From assembly GCF_030163755.1 (NCBI RefSeq), contig NZ_JASJOE010000022.1, forward strand, positions 1-54,741: 54,741 nt of DNA. Reading direction: 5' to 3'. The notes beneath the pieces were generated by a model that had not been told where the DNA came from, did not search any database, and worked only from the letters and a program-made list of their open reading frames with translations. Position 1 is the stretch's first letter. Each line of letters begins with the position of its first letter. Of the stretch, positions 7,134 to 17,484 are shown one piece after another. A program made the translations under genes and the position numbers. This DNA is from Roseicyclus amphidinii (lineage in GTDB: Bacteria; Pseudomonadota; Alphaproteobacteria; Rhodobacterales; Rhodobacteraceae).

Positions 7134-8246
7134 ATGAGCCCACGCGCCCTGATGCCCGATCACCTGCGGCTTGTCGCCCTGTTCGGCATCGTCGTGGTGA
7201 ACGTGCAGTTCATGGCCTATCCGATCACCCTCGGGTTCGAGGCGGCCCCAAGCGCCACCACGCTCGACGATCTCGCCATCTGGGCGGTGAACGGTCTGGC
7301 CCTGTTCAAGAGTTACGGCCTGTTCTCCTTCATGTTCGGCGTCGGGCTCGCCTACCAGATCCGCTCGGCCGAGCGGCGCGGGCTTCCCTTCGGACGGCTC
7401 TATCGCAACCGCATGATCGGCCTGGCCCTGCTGGGCGTGATGCACGGGGTGCTGTTCTTCCCCGGCGACATCCTGCTGCTTTACGCGCTGGTCGGTGCGC
7501 TGCTCTATCGCTGGCGCGACTGGGCCGTGGGGCGGCTGGTGCGGACGGGTGCAATCCTTCTGGCCGTTCAGGTGCTTGTCGCCCTGCCCCTCGTGGTGCT
7601 GGCCCCGCCGATCGAGCCCGACCTTCTCGAACTCGAGCGCGCCATCATGACCGGCGGCACATGGGCCGAGGTGGCGACCTACCGCGCCGCATCTTTCGCC
7701 ATCACCTTTCCGATCCTGCTGGTGATCCAGGGCATCGCGGCGCTGGGCTGGTTCTGCCTCGGGCTGGCGGCGGTGCGCGCCGGGCTGATCGACGACCCGC
7801 GCCATCCGCTCTGGGCCCGCGCCCGGCGGCTTTGCCTCGGGCCGGGCCTTCTGCTCGGGCTGACGGGCGCGGCGCTCTGGCAATGGGGCGACGGAGGGCT
7901 GGGCGAGGCGCTGACCGTTCTGTGCGCGCCCATCGCCACGCTGGGCTACCTCGGGCTGATCGCGGCATGGCCCGCCGGGTCGGGGCGGCTGATGCGCGGG
8001 CTGCGCAACATCGGCGCATCGAGCCTGAGCCTCTACCTCGGGCAATCGATCCTCCTGTCCACGCTCTTCGCGCCCTATGGCGCGGGGCTATGGGGGACCG
8101 TCGGGGCCGCCGAGGCCACGGGGATCGCGCTGGCGGCGACCCTCGTGCTGATGCTGGCAGTGACGCTCTGGCGGCGGGTCTTCGGCCTCGGGCCTTTCGA
8201 ATGGGTGCTGCGCCGCATCACGCGGCACGGCGTGGCCCGTTCATGA
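7134..8246 (+). CDS. DUF418-type multispanning membrane protein (YeiB-like)
   Basis: A 370-residue integral membrane protein with about ten hydrophobic segments. The N-terminus (DHLRLVALFGIVVVNVQFM), the FSFMFGVGLAYQIRSAERRG loop and the LLGVMHGVLFFPGDILLLYALVGALLYRWR segment are characteristic of YeiB/DUF418 proteins. A C-terminal block with SSLSLYLGQSILLSTLFAPYGAGLWG matches the DUF418 domain proper. The family is loosely related to acyltransferase-3 membrane enzymes and its function is unsettled. The start has GAAGGA 7 bases upstream. The stop lies 9 bases from the end of the converging MoxR-operon gene. Confidence 0.8.
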   Translation: MSPRALMPDHLRLVALFGIVVVNVQFMAYPITLGFEAAPSATTLDDLAIWAVNGLALFKSYGLFSFMFGVGLAYQIRSAERRGLPFGRLYRNRMIGLALLGVMHGVLFFPGDILLLYALVGALLYRWRDWAVGRLVRTGAILLAVQVLVALPLVVLAPPIEPDLLELERAIMTGGTWAEVATYRAASFAITFPILLVIQGIAALGWFCLGLAAVRAGLIDDPRHPLWARARRLCLGPGLLLGLTGAALWQWGDGGLGEALTVLCAPIATLGYLGLIAAWPAGSGRLMRGLRNIGASSLSLYLGQSILLSTLFAPYGAGLWGTVGAAEATGIALAATLVLMLAVTLWRRVFGLGPFEWVLRRITRHGVARS

Positions 8247-8255
8247 CCCTGCCCC

Positions 8256-10322
8256 TCAGCGACGCCCCTCGCGCAGCCAGCCCGCGACGGTCAAGGCCGC
8301 CGCCAACAGAAGGAAGACCCAGGCCGAAATGAGCGGCGTCACCGTCACGTCGGTGGTCAGGTAGGCATCGCGCGCGGTCAGACCGATCCAGCCCCGCCCG
8401 TTGGCCGTGCGCCCCTCGGAGACGCGGCGGATGTCGGGCATGCCGTCCTCCAGACGCATCACGGCCCCCGACAGCGGGTCGGCCACAGGCTCCAGCCGGG
8501 CCGCGCTGGCGATGGTCTCCTCGAACTCGCGCGGGGCGGCGGGGCCAAGCGCGATGACCCGCTCGCGCTCGCCCTCGCGCAGGCGATAGAGGCCCTGCTC
8601 ACCGCCGTCGATCTCGGCCGTGAACCGGCCGGGCGCGGTCTGCTCGAGCGTGACCTCGGTCTCGCTGCCGTCGGGCGCGGTCACGACGAGCGCGCCGACC
8701 GTGTCGGCCAGCGTCCGGCGGGTCACGCGGATCGTCTGGCCATCGGCCTCGGCGACCAGCGCCTCCTCCTCGAGGTCCGGCTCGCCCATCATCCAATGCG
8801 CCAGCCGGCGCAACATCTCGAGCTGCGGGCCACCGCCCTCATAGCCGCGGTCCCAGAGCCAGGCGTGGTCCGAGGCAAGCAGCGCCACGCGCCCCTCGCC
8901 CACCCGGTCGAGCATCAGGAGCGGCGCACCGCCATTGCCGGTCATCACCGTCTGGCCCGCCTGTTCTGTCACCTCGATCTGGCGCATCCAGCGGCCCCAG
9001 GGCTGCGCGCTGTCGGAAAGCCCCTGATGCGCATCCTCCAGCCCCGCGGTCACCGGGTGCCGTTGGCCAAGCTCGGAAATCTCCGGCAGGAAGGGCGCCT
9101 CGATCACGCGGGCCGTGGGCCGCCCCGGCAGGATCTCGGACAGGGGCGTGCGGTAGAGCGAGGCCGCCGAGGCGTAGTCGGGTCCCGCGGCCAGCAAAAG
9201 CGCGCCGCCGTCTTCGACGTAGCGGCGGATGTTGTCGATGTAGAGCATCGGCAGGATGCCGCGGCGCTGGTAGCGGTCGAAGATGATCAGGTCGAAGTCA
9301 TCGACCGACTCCATGAACAGCTCGCGCGTGGGAAAGGCGATCAGCGACAGTTCCGTCACCGGCACCCCGTCCTGCTTGTCCGGCGGGCGAAGGATGGTGA
9401 AATGGACGAGGTCGACCGAAGGGTCGGATTTCAGCAGGTTCCGCCACGTCCGCTGCCCCGGATGCGGCTCGCCCGACACCAGCAGCACCGACAGCCGATC
9501 GCGGATGCCGTTGATCTGGACGACGGCGGCGTTGTTGCGCTCGGTCAGCTCGCCCGGCGCTTCGGGGATGATGAACTGCACGACGTTCTGGCCCGCATGT
9601 TCCAGCGTCAGCGGCAGTTGCAGCGTCTCGTTCGTCGGAACCTGGAAGGTCCGCGACGGCCCGCCGTCGATGGCAATGGCGATCTCGGCCCGGCCCGAAA
9701 GGTCCGCGGGCACGGCCCCCTGGTCCTCGATCCTGAGCGTCATCATCAGCTCTTCGCCGATGATGCCGAAGGCCGGCGCGGTCTCGATCACCAGCCGCCG
9801 GTCCCAGTCGGTCTCGCGCCCCGTGATCAGCGCATGAAGCGGCGCGGGCAGATCGGGCACCAGCTGCGCGTCATGCAGCTGCCCGTCGGTGACAAGGATC
9901 GCCCCGGCGATGCGCGCGCGCGGCTCCTCGGCCAGCATGCGGTTGAGTTCCGCCATCAGCAACGTGCCCGCGTTGTCGGGCGCATCCGCGACGGTCGACA
10001 GCCGCATCTCCATCCCCAGCGCGGCGATCTCGGCCTCCAGCGCCTCGAGCGCGTCGGTTGTCTGGTCGGGCCGGTCGGCGATGCGCTGGCTGGCCGACTG
10101 GTCGGCCACGACAAGCACGATGTCCGACAGCGGCTCGCGCTCTTCCGATTGCAGCGAGGGGTTCAGCAGCGCCGCCAGCAGCGCCGCCCCCGCCAGCAGG
10201 CGGAAGGGCCAGCCGGACAGACCGCGCCAGACCGCAAGCGCCACGATCAGCAGCGTCGCAGCACCTAGCGCCCAGATCAACGCCATCGGCAGAAGCGGAT
10301 CGAAGAGGATCGTCTGCGCCAT
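8256..10322 (-). CDS. Large membrane protein with class I amidotransferase-like fold, last gene of MoxR operon
   Basis: A 688-residue protein, fourth gene of the moxR cluster. Two or three helices lie in residues 10-60 and one near the C-terminus (about 662-682), leaving a large extracytoplasmic middle. Around residues 300-360 the sequence LIIFDRYQRRGILPMLYIDNI followed by YVEDGGALLLAAGPDYA has the shape of the glutamine-amidotransferase-like domain found in alphaproteobacterial MoxR-linked proteins; no catalytic cysteine is evident there. An earlier vWA-like piece (DIVLVVADQSASQRI, about 67-81) resembles a degenerate MIDAS motif. It starts 3 bases after DUF4159 ends, so it is coupled. Its role is inferred only from the operon. 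Confidence 0.8.
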   Translation of the reverse strand: MAQTILFDPLLPMALIWALGAATLLIVALAVWRGLSGWPFRLLAGAALLAALLNPSLQSEEREPLSDIVLVVADQSASQRIADRPDQTTDALEALEAEIAALGMEMRLSTVADAPDNAGTLLMAELNRMLAEEPRARIAGAILVTDGQLHDAQLVPDLPAPLHALITGRETDWDRRLVIETAPAFGIIGEELMMTLRIEDQGAVPADLSGRAEIAIAIDGGPSRTFQVPTNETLQLPLTLEHAGQNVVQFIIPEAPGELTERNNAAVVQINGIRDRLSVLLVSGEPHPGQRTWRNLLKSDPSVDLVHFTILRPPDKQDGVPVTELSLIAFPTRELFMESVDDFDLIIFDRYQRRGILPMLYIDNIRRYVEDGGALLLAAGPDYASAASLYRTPLSEILPGRPTARVIEAPFLPEISELGQRHPVTAGLEDAHQGLSDSAQPWGRWMRQIEVTEQAGQTVMTGNGGAPLLMLDRVGEGRVALLASDHAWLWDRGYEGGGPQLEMLRRLAHWMMGEPDLEEEALVAEADGQTIRVTRRTLADTVGALVVTAPDGSETEVTLEQTAPGRFTAEIDGGEQGLYRLREGERERVIALGPAAPREFEETIASAARLEPVADPLSGAVMRLEDGMPDIRRVSEGRTANGRGWIGLTARDAYLTTDVTVTPLISAWVFLLLAAALTVAGWLREGRR

Positions 10323-10325
10323 GCC

Positions 10326-13094
10326 CTATTGCCCCAACCTGTCCAGCAGGGCCGGAACATGGACCTGGTCGGATTTGTAGTTCCCCGAGAGCACATGCAT
10401 CACGAGGTTCACGCCGAAGCGCAACGCGATCTCGCGCTGCCGCTCGCCGGTCGCGCCCCGCCCCACCGGGTAGAGCGCGCGGCCCGTCTCGTCCTGCGCC
10501 CAGGCCGCGGCCCAGTCGTTTCCGCCGATCAGAACCGGCGTCACCCCGTCGTTGAGGTTGCGAAACGGCATCCCCTCGACCTGTTCGGCATCGGGGGCCG
10601 AGGCCTCGACCCAGACATCACGACTGAGGTGGCGGCCGGGGAAATCCTGCAGCAGGTAGAAGGTGCGCGTCAGAACATGATCCGGCGGGATCGGCTCGAG
10701 CGGCGGAATGTCGAGCGCGGCGGCCAGCGCGCGCAGGCGCCGCCCCTCGGGCGTGCCCGAGCCGAAGCTGCCGACATGGGCGTCGCGCGTGTCGAAGACG
10801 ATCATGCCGCCCGAACGCAGGTAATCGTTGAGCCGCCGATAGGCCGCGGCGGAGGGCAAGGGCTGATCCGGCGTCACGGGCCAGTAGATCATCGGGAAGA
10901 ACGCCAGCTCGTCACGTTCGAGGTCCACGCCCATGGGCGCGGCGGGCTCGACGGATGTGCGCTGCCACAGCGTGTTGGACAGGCCCTGAAGGCCTGCGCG
11001 GGCCATCTCGTCGATCTCCCGGTCGCCGGTCAACACATGCGCCAGCGTCACCTCGGAACTGGCGAGAAGCGCCAGTTGATCCTCGGGGCTGAGGCCGGTG
11101 CCGGTCTGCGCCTGCCCGCCCTGCGGCAGCGTCAGGACAAGCGCCAGAACGGCCGTGCCGCGGGCAAGCCCCGACAGCCGCCCCGCTAACCAGAGCGAGG
11201 CCAGCGCATCGACCAGCAGCAGGACCAGCGCGGCGGTCAGGAAAGCCGCCATCAGGTCGGTGGGCGCGATGACCTCCATCCCCTCGACCGGGATGGCGGC
11301 AGGCCAACGGGCCGCCGCAAGCACCGTGTCGGCGGTGATCACGTTGCGCGCGATGCGCCGGTCCTCGGCCGCGTAAAGGCCCGGCAGCAGTTCCGCCGAC
11401 AGTGGCGCGGATGCCAGCATCGCCCCCTCCACCCCCGGCCGCGTGCCCGCGTCGCGCAGCGTGCCGAACCCGTCCAGCACTTCCTCGGGCGTCCAGACCG
11501 TGCCGTCGAGGTCGGCGGCATCCGGCGCGACAGGGCGCGTCGAAATGGCCAGCCGTTCCAGCATCTGCACGAACAGACCCGAAAGCGGCAGGGTCGACCA
11601 TTCGGCATTCGCGGTGACGTGGTAAAGCACCACGGACCCCTGCCCATGTGCCGCCCGCGTCACCAGCGGCGTGCCGTCGGTCAGCGAGGCGATGGTGCGC
11701 GCGGCAAGCTCCGGGTCGGGCTGGGCCATGACCTGCGCGCTGACCTGCACGTCATCGGGGATCGACAGGCCGAAGAAGGGCGAGGTGTCGGGGAAGGGCC
11801 GCAGGCTCTTCGGCTCGCCCCAGCTCATCGCGCCACCCACGCTGCGCCCGCCCTCGCGCAGACGCACGGGCATCAGCGGCCCCGCGGCATCGCGCGCCAC
11901 GTCCGAGGCGGCGAGCCGCGGACCGGCGAAGCGCACGAGCAGGCCGCCGGCCTCGAGCCAATCGGTCAACGCCGTCTCCTCGTCCGGCGAGAGCGTGGCG
12001 ATATCGGCAAGGATGATCACATCGGGGCTGGCCAGCAGCATGTCGGCCAGCGCGCCCTCGATCAGGTCGGCGGTCGGCTCCAGCGCCTGCCGCAGGTAAT
12101 GGAGCGGCGAAAGGAGCGCCTGTTGTTCGTCGTCAGCCCCGGCCGAGATCAGCGCGACCTGCCGGCGCTGGAGCGCATCATCGGCCAAGGCGACGGTGCC
12201 CGCGCCACGGATGCCCGCGACCTCGAAGCGGGTCACGCGGTTGCGCAGCTCGGGCGGCAGGTCGAACGCGACCTCGGCCTCGGTCGCGCCCGCTTCGAAC
12301 GCGGCGGTCGCGCGCGCAAGATCACGCGGTATACCCGCGGGGTCGAGGCCATGGGCGATCACTTCGACACCCAGCGGCGTGCCCTGCCCGAGGCGGGTGA
12401 CGGTCGCCCGCACGGCCCCATCCTCGAAGCGCGGCGGGGCAAGGGCCAGCACGTCGCGCGTGCCCAGGAAGACGGAAAGCGCGCCCAGATCGGTCAAGGC
12501 TGCGGTCAGATCGTCGCGGCCCGCGTGGTCGAGCCCGTCTGCGATCCAGTAGGTCTCGAGCGGCCCGTCGAGACCTGCGGCCCACTCGGCGGCGGCAACC
12601 ATGTCGGGCGCGTAGGGCGCGGGCATCAGCGACGGCACCCGCGCCGCCCAGGCATTCGCCGACTGCAGCGGCAACGCGCCCGACGGCACGTCGGTCAACT
12701 GCACCAGCGCGACCGGACGGCCCGTGCGCTGCGCCTCGTCCAGCAGCAGGCCCGCCCGGTCGAGCCGGTCCGACCAGTCGCGCGCCGAGGCCCAGGAGCT
12801 GTCCATCAGGATCAGCAGCGGCCCCTCGCCCGTGCGCTCGGCTTGCGGGTTCAGCACCGGACCGGCGAAACCGACGATGGCGGCGGCCAGCGCCGCCATG
12901 CGCAGAAGCAGGAGCCACCAGGGCGTCTTGTCGGTCTGGCTTTCGTCGTCCTTGAGACCCAGAAGAAGCGCCACGCCGGGAAACCGCCGCCGGATCGGGG
13001 CGGGCGGGACCGCGCGCAGGATCCACCACAGGACCGGCAGCGCGATGAGCGCGGTCAGCAGGAGCGGCGTGGCGAAGGCAAGGCTTCCGATCAT
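10326..13094 (-). CDS. BatA-like membrane protein with C-terminal DUF4159
   Basis: A 922-residue membrane protein, third gene of the MoxR operon. The first 80 residues are the BatA/aerotolerance N-terminal module: two helices around a P-P-A-P-I-R-R-R-F-P-G-V-A-L-L-L-G-L loop and the KTPWWLLLLRMAALAAAIVGFAGPVLNP helix. A vWA-like region follows (LLILMDSSWASARDW, about 93-107), then a helix near 620-650. DUF4159 fills about 700-922 with ASSEVTLAHVLTGDREIDEMA, ELAFFPMIYWPVTPDQP and MIVFDTRDAH. Such proteins work with MoxR ATPases in cell-envelope or complex-assembly roles not yet defined. The start has GAGGGG upstream, and a palindrome array lies 26 bases further 5'. Confidence 0.88.
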   Translation of the reverse strand: MIGSLAFATPLLLTALIALPVLWWILRAVPPAPIRRRFPGVALLLGLKDDESQTDKTPWWLLLLRMAALAAAIVGFAGPVLNPQAERTGEGPLLILMDSSWASARDWSDRLDRAGLLLDEAQRTGRPVALVQLTDVPSGALPLQSANAWAARVPSLMPAPYAPDMVAAAEWAAGLDGPLETYWIADGLDHAGRDDLTAALTDLGALSVFLGTRDVLALAPPRFEDGAVRATVTRLGQGTPLGVEVIAHGLDPAGIPRDLARATAAFEAGATEAEVAFDLPPELRNRVTRFEVAGIRGAGTVALADDALQRRQVALISAGADDEQQALLSPLHYLRQALEPTADLIEGALADMLLASPDVIILADIATLSPDEETALTDWLEAGGLLVRFAGPRLAASDVARDAAGPLMPVRLREGGRSVGGAMSWGEPKSLRPFPDTSPFFGLSIPDDVQVSAQVMAQPDPELAARTIASLTDGTPLVTRAAHGQGSVVLYHVTANAEWSTLPLSGLFVQMLERLAISTRPVAPDAADLDGTVWTPEEVLDGFGTLRDAGTRPGVEGAMLASAPLSAELLPGLYAAEDRRIARNVITADTVLAAARWPAAIPVEGMEVIAPTDLMAAFLTAALVLLLVDALASLWLAGRLSGLARGTAVLALVLTLPQGGQAQTGTGLSPEDQLALLASSEVTLAHVLTGDREIDEMARAGLQGLSNTLWQRTSVEPAAPMGVDLERDELAFFPMIYWPVTPDQPLPSAAAYRRLNDYLRSGGMIVFDTRDAHVGSFGSGTPEGRRLRALAAALDIPPLEPIPPDHVLTRTFYLLQDFPGRHLSRDVWVEASAPDAEQVEGMPFRNLNDGVTPVLIGGNDWAAAWAQDETGRALYPVGRGATGERQREIALRFGVNLVMHVLSGNYKSDQVHVPALLDRLGQ

Positions 13095-13119
13095 CGCGCG
13101 CCCCCCTCAGGGCCGGGCG

Positions 13120-13208
13120 ACGGGTTTTGCAAAACCCGTGACACGCCCTTGCAAGGGCGTGATCCAGAGCCTTGCAAGGCTCTGGCAAATCTCTTGCAAG
13201 AGATTTGC
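13120..13208. repeat. Array of four perfect TTGCAA-centred palindromes inside the MoxR operon
   Basis: Four back-to-back perfect palindromes: 13120-13139 (20 bp), 13142-13161 (20 bp), 13164-13185 (22 bp) and 13185-13208 (24 bp). All share the centre TTGCAA flanked by pyrimidine/purine pairs, while the outer arms differ completely (5' arms ACGGGTT, CACGCCC, CCAGAGCC, GCAAATCTC). Centres are 22, 23 and 22 bp apart. In the mRNA each would fold to an 8-10 bp stem with a UGCA loop. They occupy the 124-base gap between DUF58 stop and DUF4159 start. Arm changes are always matched on the other side, so structure rather than sequence is kept. Confidence 0.95.
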
Positions 13209-13218
13209 GCCGCCCCGC

Positions 13219-14108
13219 TCATGCGCGCACCTTTTCGAGCGCCCGATAGAGCCACAGCAGCGTCGGCTCGGCCGCGTCGCCGGTGTGGTGCAGGTGGTAA
13301 CGCCAACCGGTGCGGCGGCACATGTCCTGCAGCAGCGCCTTGCGCTCGGCGAGCCGGGCCAGATACGCCTCCCGCAGCGACCGAGCTTTCAGCGTCTCGA
13401 AGCGGATCGCGCCGGTCATCGACTCGAAGACGGTGCGCCCGTCATAGGGAAACGCCTCCTCGTCGGGGTCGAGCACCTGCACCAGCGCGCCGCGCACCTC
13501 GCGGTCGGCGGCACGGCCCAGCACCGCCTCAATCCCCGCAGGATCGCCCAGGAAATCCGAGAAGAACACAGCCCGGCTGCCCATCGGCATCACCTGCGGG
13601 CGCGGCGTGCCGTGATCGCCCGCCGCCTGCCCCTCCATCAGCGCCTGCGCCAGCCGCATCAGCTGCGCCGTGCCGCCGCGTGGCGGCTCGGCCATCTGCG
13701 TCAGGCCCACCCGTTCGCCGCCGCGCACGGCGAGGATCGCCAGCGCCATCGCCAGCGTCTGCGCACGGCGCAGCTTCGACGGGCGCGCCCTGTGCCCGGT
13801 GAAGGTCATCGAGGCGCCGTCATCGACGCCCAGCATCACCGATTGCGCGGCCTGCCACTCGGTCTGGCGGATGAAATGCCCGTCCGACCGGCCCGAGCGG
13901 CGCCAGTCGATCTGGCGATAGCCGTCGCCGGCCTGCGCCGGGCGGTATTGCCAGAACTCGTCGCCGGTGCCCGCGCGCTTGCGGCCATGGGTGCCCAGAA
14001 GCACCGTGGCGGCCAGATGCTGCGCATCGGCCATCAGCGCGGGCAGCGTCGCCGCCACCGCCTCCGAGCGCGAGCGCAGGGTCTCGGGCGTATGGAGCGC
14101 GGCGTCGC

Positions 14109-14112
<4 letters not shown>
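13219..14112 (-). CDS. DUF58 (vWA-like) protein of the MoxR operon
   Basis: A 297-residue cytoplasmic protein, second gene of the operon. The DUF58 core is clear: GRKRAGTGDEFWQYRPAQ then GDGYRQIDWRRSGRSD (about 43-75), the family's G-E-F...R-x-Y...D-x-R-x-I-D-W signature, followed by a vWA-like VMLGVDDGASM strand with a partial metal-site motif. DUF58 proteins are partners of MoxR AAA ATPases. The start codon appears to be TTG at 14112, overlapping the MoxR stop (TTGA), which gives tight translational coupling. The next in-frame ATG would cut off a conserved N-terminal helix. A long hairpin array separates it from DUF4159. Confidence 0.9.
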
Positions 14113-15140
<1,028 letters not shown>

Positions 15141-15232
15141 GGCAATGCTCCGCGGAATGATTATGTGGCTCACAGCTAACAGACCTATTCCGCCCATCAC
15201 AAATGGCAAAGCGTGCAGGGGGACAAAAGAAC

Positions 15233-15817
15233 GTGACGGACGCTGACAAACCGGGCACCGCGCAGTTGATGAAGACCGCGCAGGAGGCGGCGAAGACCGG
15301 CAAACTGCCGCCCGTCCACCTGTGGAACCCGCCTTTTTGCGGCGATATCGACATGGAGATCCGCCGCGACGGGACATGGTTTCACGAGGGCACGCCGATC
15401 GGCCGCGCCGCCCTGGTGCGGCTCTTCTCGACGATCCTGAAGAAGGAAGACGGCAAGTATTTCCTCGTCACCCCGGTCGAGAAGGTCGGCATCCGGGTCG
15501 AGGACGCGCCCTTTGTCGCGCAGGATTTCGAGGCCGAGGGCGAAGGCCCCGCGCAGGTCGTCACCTTCACCACCAATGTCGGCGACACCGTCGCCGCGGG
15601 CCCCGAGAACGCCATCCGCGTCGCGCGCGACGAAACCGGCGAGCCCTCGCCCTATGTCCATGTCCGCGCCGGGCTCGAGGCGCTGATCGACCGGAAAAGC
15701 TTTTACCGGCTGGTCGACCTCGGCGAGGCGCAGGAGGTGGCCGGCGAAGACTGGTTCGGCGTCTGGTCGGGCGGCGTCTTCTTCAGGATCATCCCGGTGC
15801 GCGAACTGGCGCTCTAA
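15233..15817 (+). CDS. DUF1285 protein
   Basis: A 194-residue protein. LPPVHLWNPPFCGDIDMEIRRDGTWFHEGTPIGR is the hallmark of DUF1285, a small conserved alphaproteobacterial family with a known fold but no assigned reaction. I prefer GTG 15233 because AGGGGGAC lies 10 bases upstream and the product then starts VTDADKPG, as family members do. An ATG at 15203 has no ribosome site. It is divergent from moxR. Its stop codon overlaps by 4 bases the stop of the converging GMC gene, with no terminator between them, so antisense read-through is possible. Confidence 0.88.
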   Translation: MTDADKPGTAQLMKTAQEAAKTGKLPPVHLWNPPFCGDIDMEIRRDGTWFHEGTPIGRAALVRLFSTILKKEDGKYFLVTPVEKVGIRVEDAPFVAQDFEAEGEGPAQVVTFTTNVGDTVAAGPENAIRVARDETGEPSPYVHVRAGLEALIDRKSFYRLVDLGEAQEVAGEDWFGVWSGGVFFRIIPVRELAL

Positions 15818-17484
15818 CCGCCCGCCGCGATGCGCTCGGCGGCGCGCAGTGCAAGCGCGTGGATCGTCAGCGACGGCCCCTCGCCCCCACCCGACGTGGG
15901 GAACAGGCTGGCATCCGCGATCCACAGATTGCCGTGATCATGGCTGCGGCCATGGGCATCGGTGACCGAACTGGCGCTGTCCACGCCCATCCGGGCGGTC
16001 CCGAAGACATGGGTCGCCGCGAACCGGTCCCAGGACGACACCTGTTCCAGAAGCTCTCCGCCACCGGCCTCCTGCAGCAGGGCGCGGCCCCGCGCCGCCA
16101 TGTGGCGCAGCAGGGTCAGGCTGTTGTCGGTCAGGACGGAGGACACCACCGGCAGGGGCACGCCATTGGCATCCCGCCGCTCGGCGTGCAGCGTGACGCG
16201 GCTGCGCGCGTCGGGCAGCACGGCACCGATGGCCCCGACGGTCACGGCCGAGCCGAAGACGGCCCGCAGCCGGGCCTGGAAGGCGGCCCCATGCCCCGGC
16301 ACCAGCCGCGAGGCATAGGAGGCGGGGCCGCTCAGCCCGCTTTCCAGCACGGAGGACGTGTAGCGGCACCCGCCGATGGCCCCCGGCACACCGTCGGGCG
16401 CGTTCTCGGCCCAGCTGACGGCATCGGCCGGCAGCCCCTTGTGGCTGTCGGTCAGCCCCGGCACCAGCGCCGTGCCGAGCCAGCCGAGCGTTTCCATGAA
16501 GTTGCGCCCGACCTGCCCCGAGCCGTTGGCCACGCCCTCGGGCACGTCGGGCGCAGCACTCGCCAGCAACAGCCGCGGCGTCTGCACCGCCCCGGCGGCC
16601 AGCACCAGCACGGGCGTTTCCTGCCGCGCGGTCAAGCCGTCCCGCACGACATGCACCGCCGCGATGCGCCCGCCGGGCGCGGTCTCGATCCGCGTCACCT
16701 CGGCCCCGGTCAACACCGTCAGACGCCCCGTTGCCTCGGCCTGCCGCAGGAAGGTGACATCGGCGGAGCCCTTGTCGCCCAGCGGGCAGCCCCGGCTGCA
16801 CTGGCCGCAATAGTTGCAGGACGGTCGGCCGTCCATCGGCTCGGACAGGACGGCGCGGCTGTTGGCCTCGAAGGGCAGGCCAAGCCGCGCGCCCGCCTCG
16901 ACCAGACGCCGCGCGGCGGGGTTGAGCGGGTGGGCCGTCTGCGGGAAGGGCGCGGTCCGGGGGCGGCCCGTCTGCATCGCGGGACCGGCGACGCCGATCA
17001 GCCGCTCGGCCTGGTCGTAATAGGGCGCGAGATCGTCATAGGAGAGCGGCCAGTCGCCCCCCGCGCCGTGGTCGCGCCTCAGGTGGAAGCTGCCGGGGTG
17101 CAGGCGCTGCGCCTCGCCCACGTAATGCAGCGTGCTGCCGCCGACACCGCGGACATGGGAATAGCCGGTCGTGGCCAGCCGCACCCGCCCCGGCGCGCCG
17201 CGGGGCCGGACGGCGTTGTAGCTCTGCAACCCTGCATCCGCTGGGTCGAGCGCGCCCAGATCACCATAGAGGATATCGCCCCGGCTGCCGGGCGGGGCGG
17301 GAAACAGCCGCCGCTCCCAATCGGTCTGCGTCATCGGGTAGTCGCGCGCCGGATCGAAACGCGGCCCGGCCTCGAGCAGCAGGACACGCAGCCCGGCCTC
17401 GGTCAGGGCGAATGCCGCCGCCGCGCCACCAGCGCCCGAGCCGACGATCACGACGTCGGGCCGATCCGTCACGCCGCGCCCCAT
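15814..17484 (-). CDS. GMC-family FAD dehydrogenase with cysteine cluster, large subunit
   Basis: A 556-residue flavoprotein of the glucose-methanol-choline family. DVVIVGSGAGGAAAAFALTE (10-29) is the FAD dinucleotide fold. VRGVGGSTLHYVG (111-123) is the GMC flavin loop. Cysteines 223, 226, 229 and 233 in CNYCGQCSRGC match the iron-sulfur cluster loop of FAD-dependent glucose/gluconate/sorbitol dehydrogenases. HVFGTARMG near the end carries the catalytic histidine. It follows a Tat-signal small subunit, as in those periplasmic enzymes, but no cytochrome c subunit gene is next to it. The ATG at 17484 overlaps the small-subunit end; GTG 17472 forming GTGA with that stop is an equally good start. 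Confidence 0.92.
   Translation of the reverse strand: MGRGVTDRPDVVIVGSGAGGAAAAFALTEAGLRVLLLEAGPRFDPARDYPMTQTDWERRLFPAPPGSRGDILYGDLGALDPADAGLQSYNAVRPRGAPGRVRLATTGYSHVRGVGGSTLHYVGEAQRLHPGSFHLRRDHGAGGDWPLSYDDLAPYYDQAERLIGVAGPAMQTGRPRTAPFPQTAHPLNPAARRLVEAGARLGLPFEANSRAVLSEPMDGRPSCNYCGQCSRGCPLGDKGSADVTFLRQAEATGRLTVLTGAEVTRIETAPGGRIAAVHVVRDGLTARQETPVLVLAAGAVQTPRLLLASAAPDVPEGVANGSGQVGRNFMETLGWLGTALVPGLTDSHKGLPADAVSWAENAPDGVPGAIGGCRYTSSVLESGLSGPASYASRLVPGHGAAFQARLRAVFGSAVTVGAIGAVLPDARSRVTLHAERRDANGVPLPVVSSVLTDNSLTLLRHMAARGRALLQEAGGGELLEQVSSWDRFAATHVFGTARMGVDSASSVTDAHGRSHDHGNLWIADASLFPTSGGGEGPSLTIHALALRAAERIAAGG

Noticed and set aside
13120-13208. Palindrome array as a CRISPR array
   Set aside because: Units are about 22 bp with no constant repeat beyond TTGCAA, no spacers and no cas genes.
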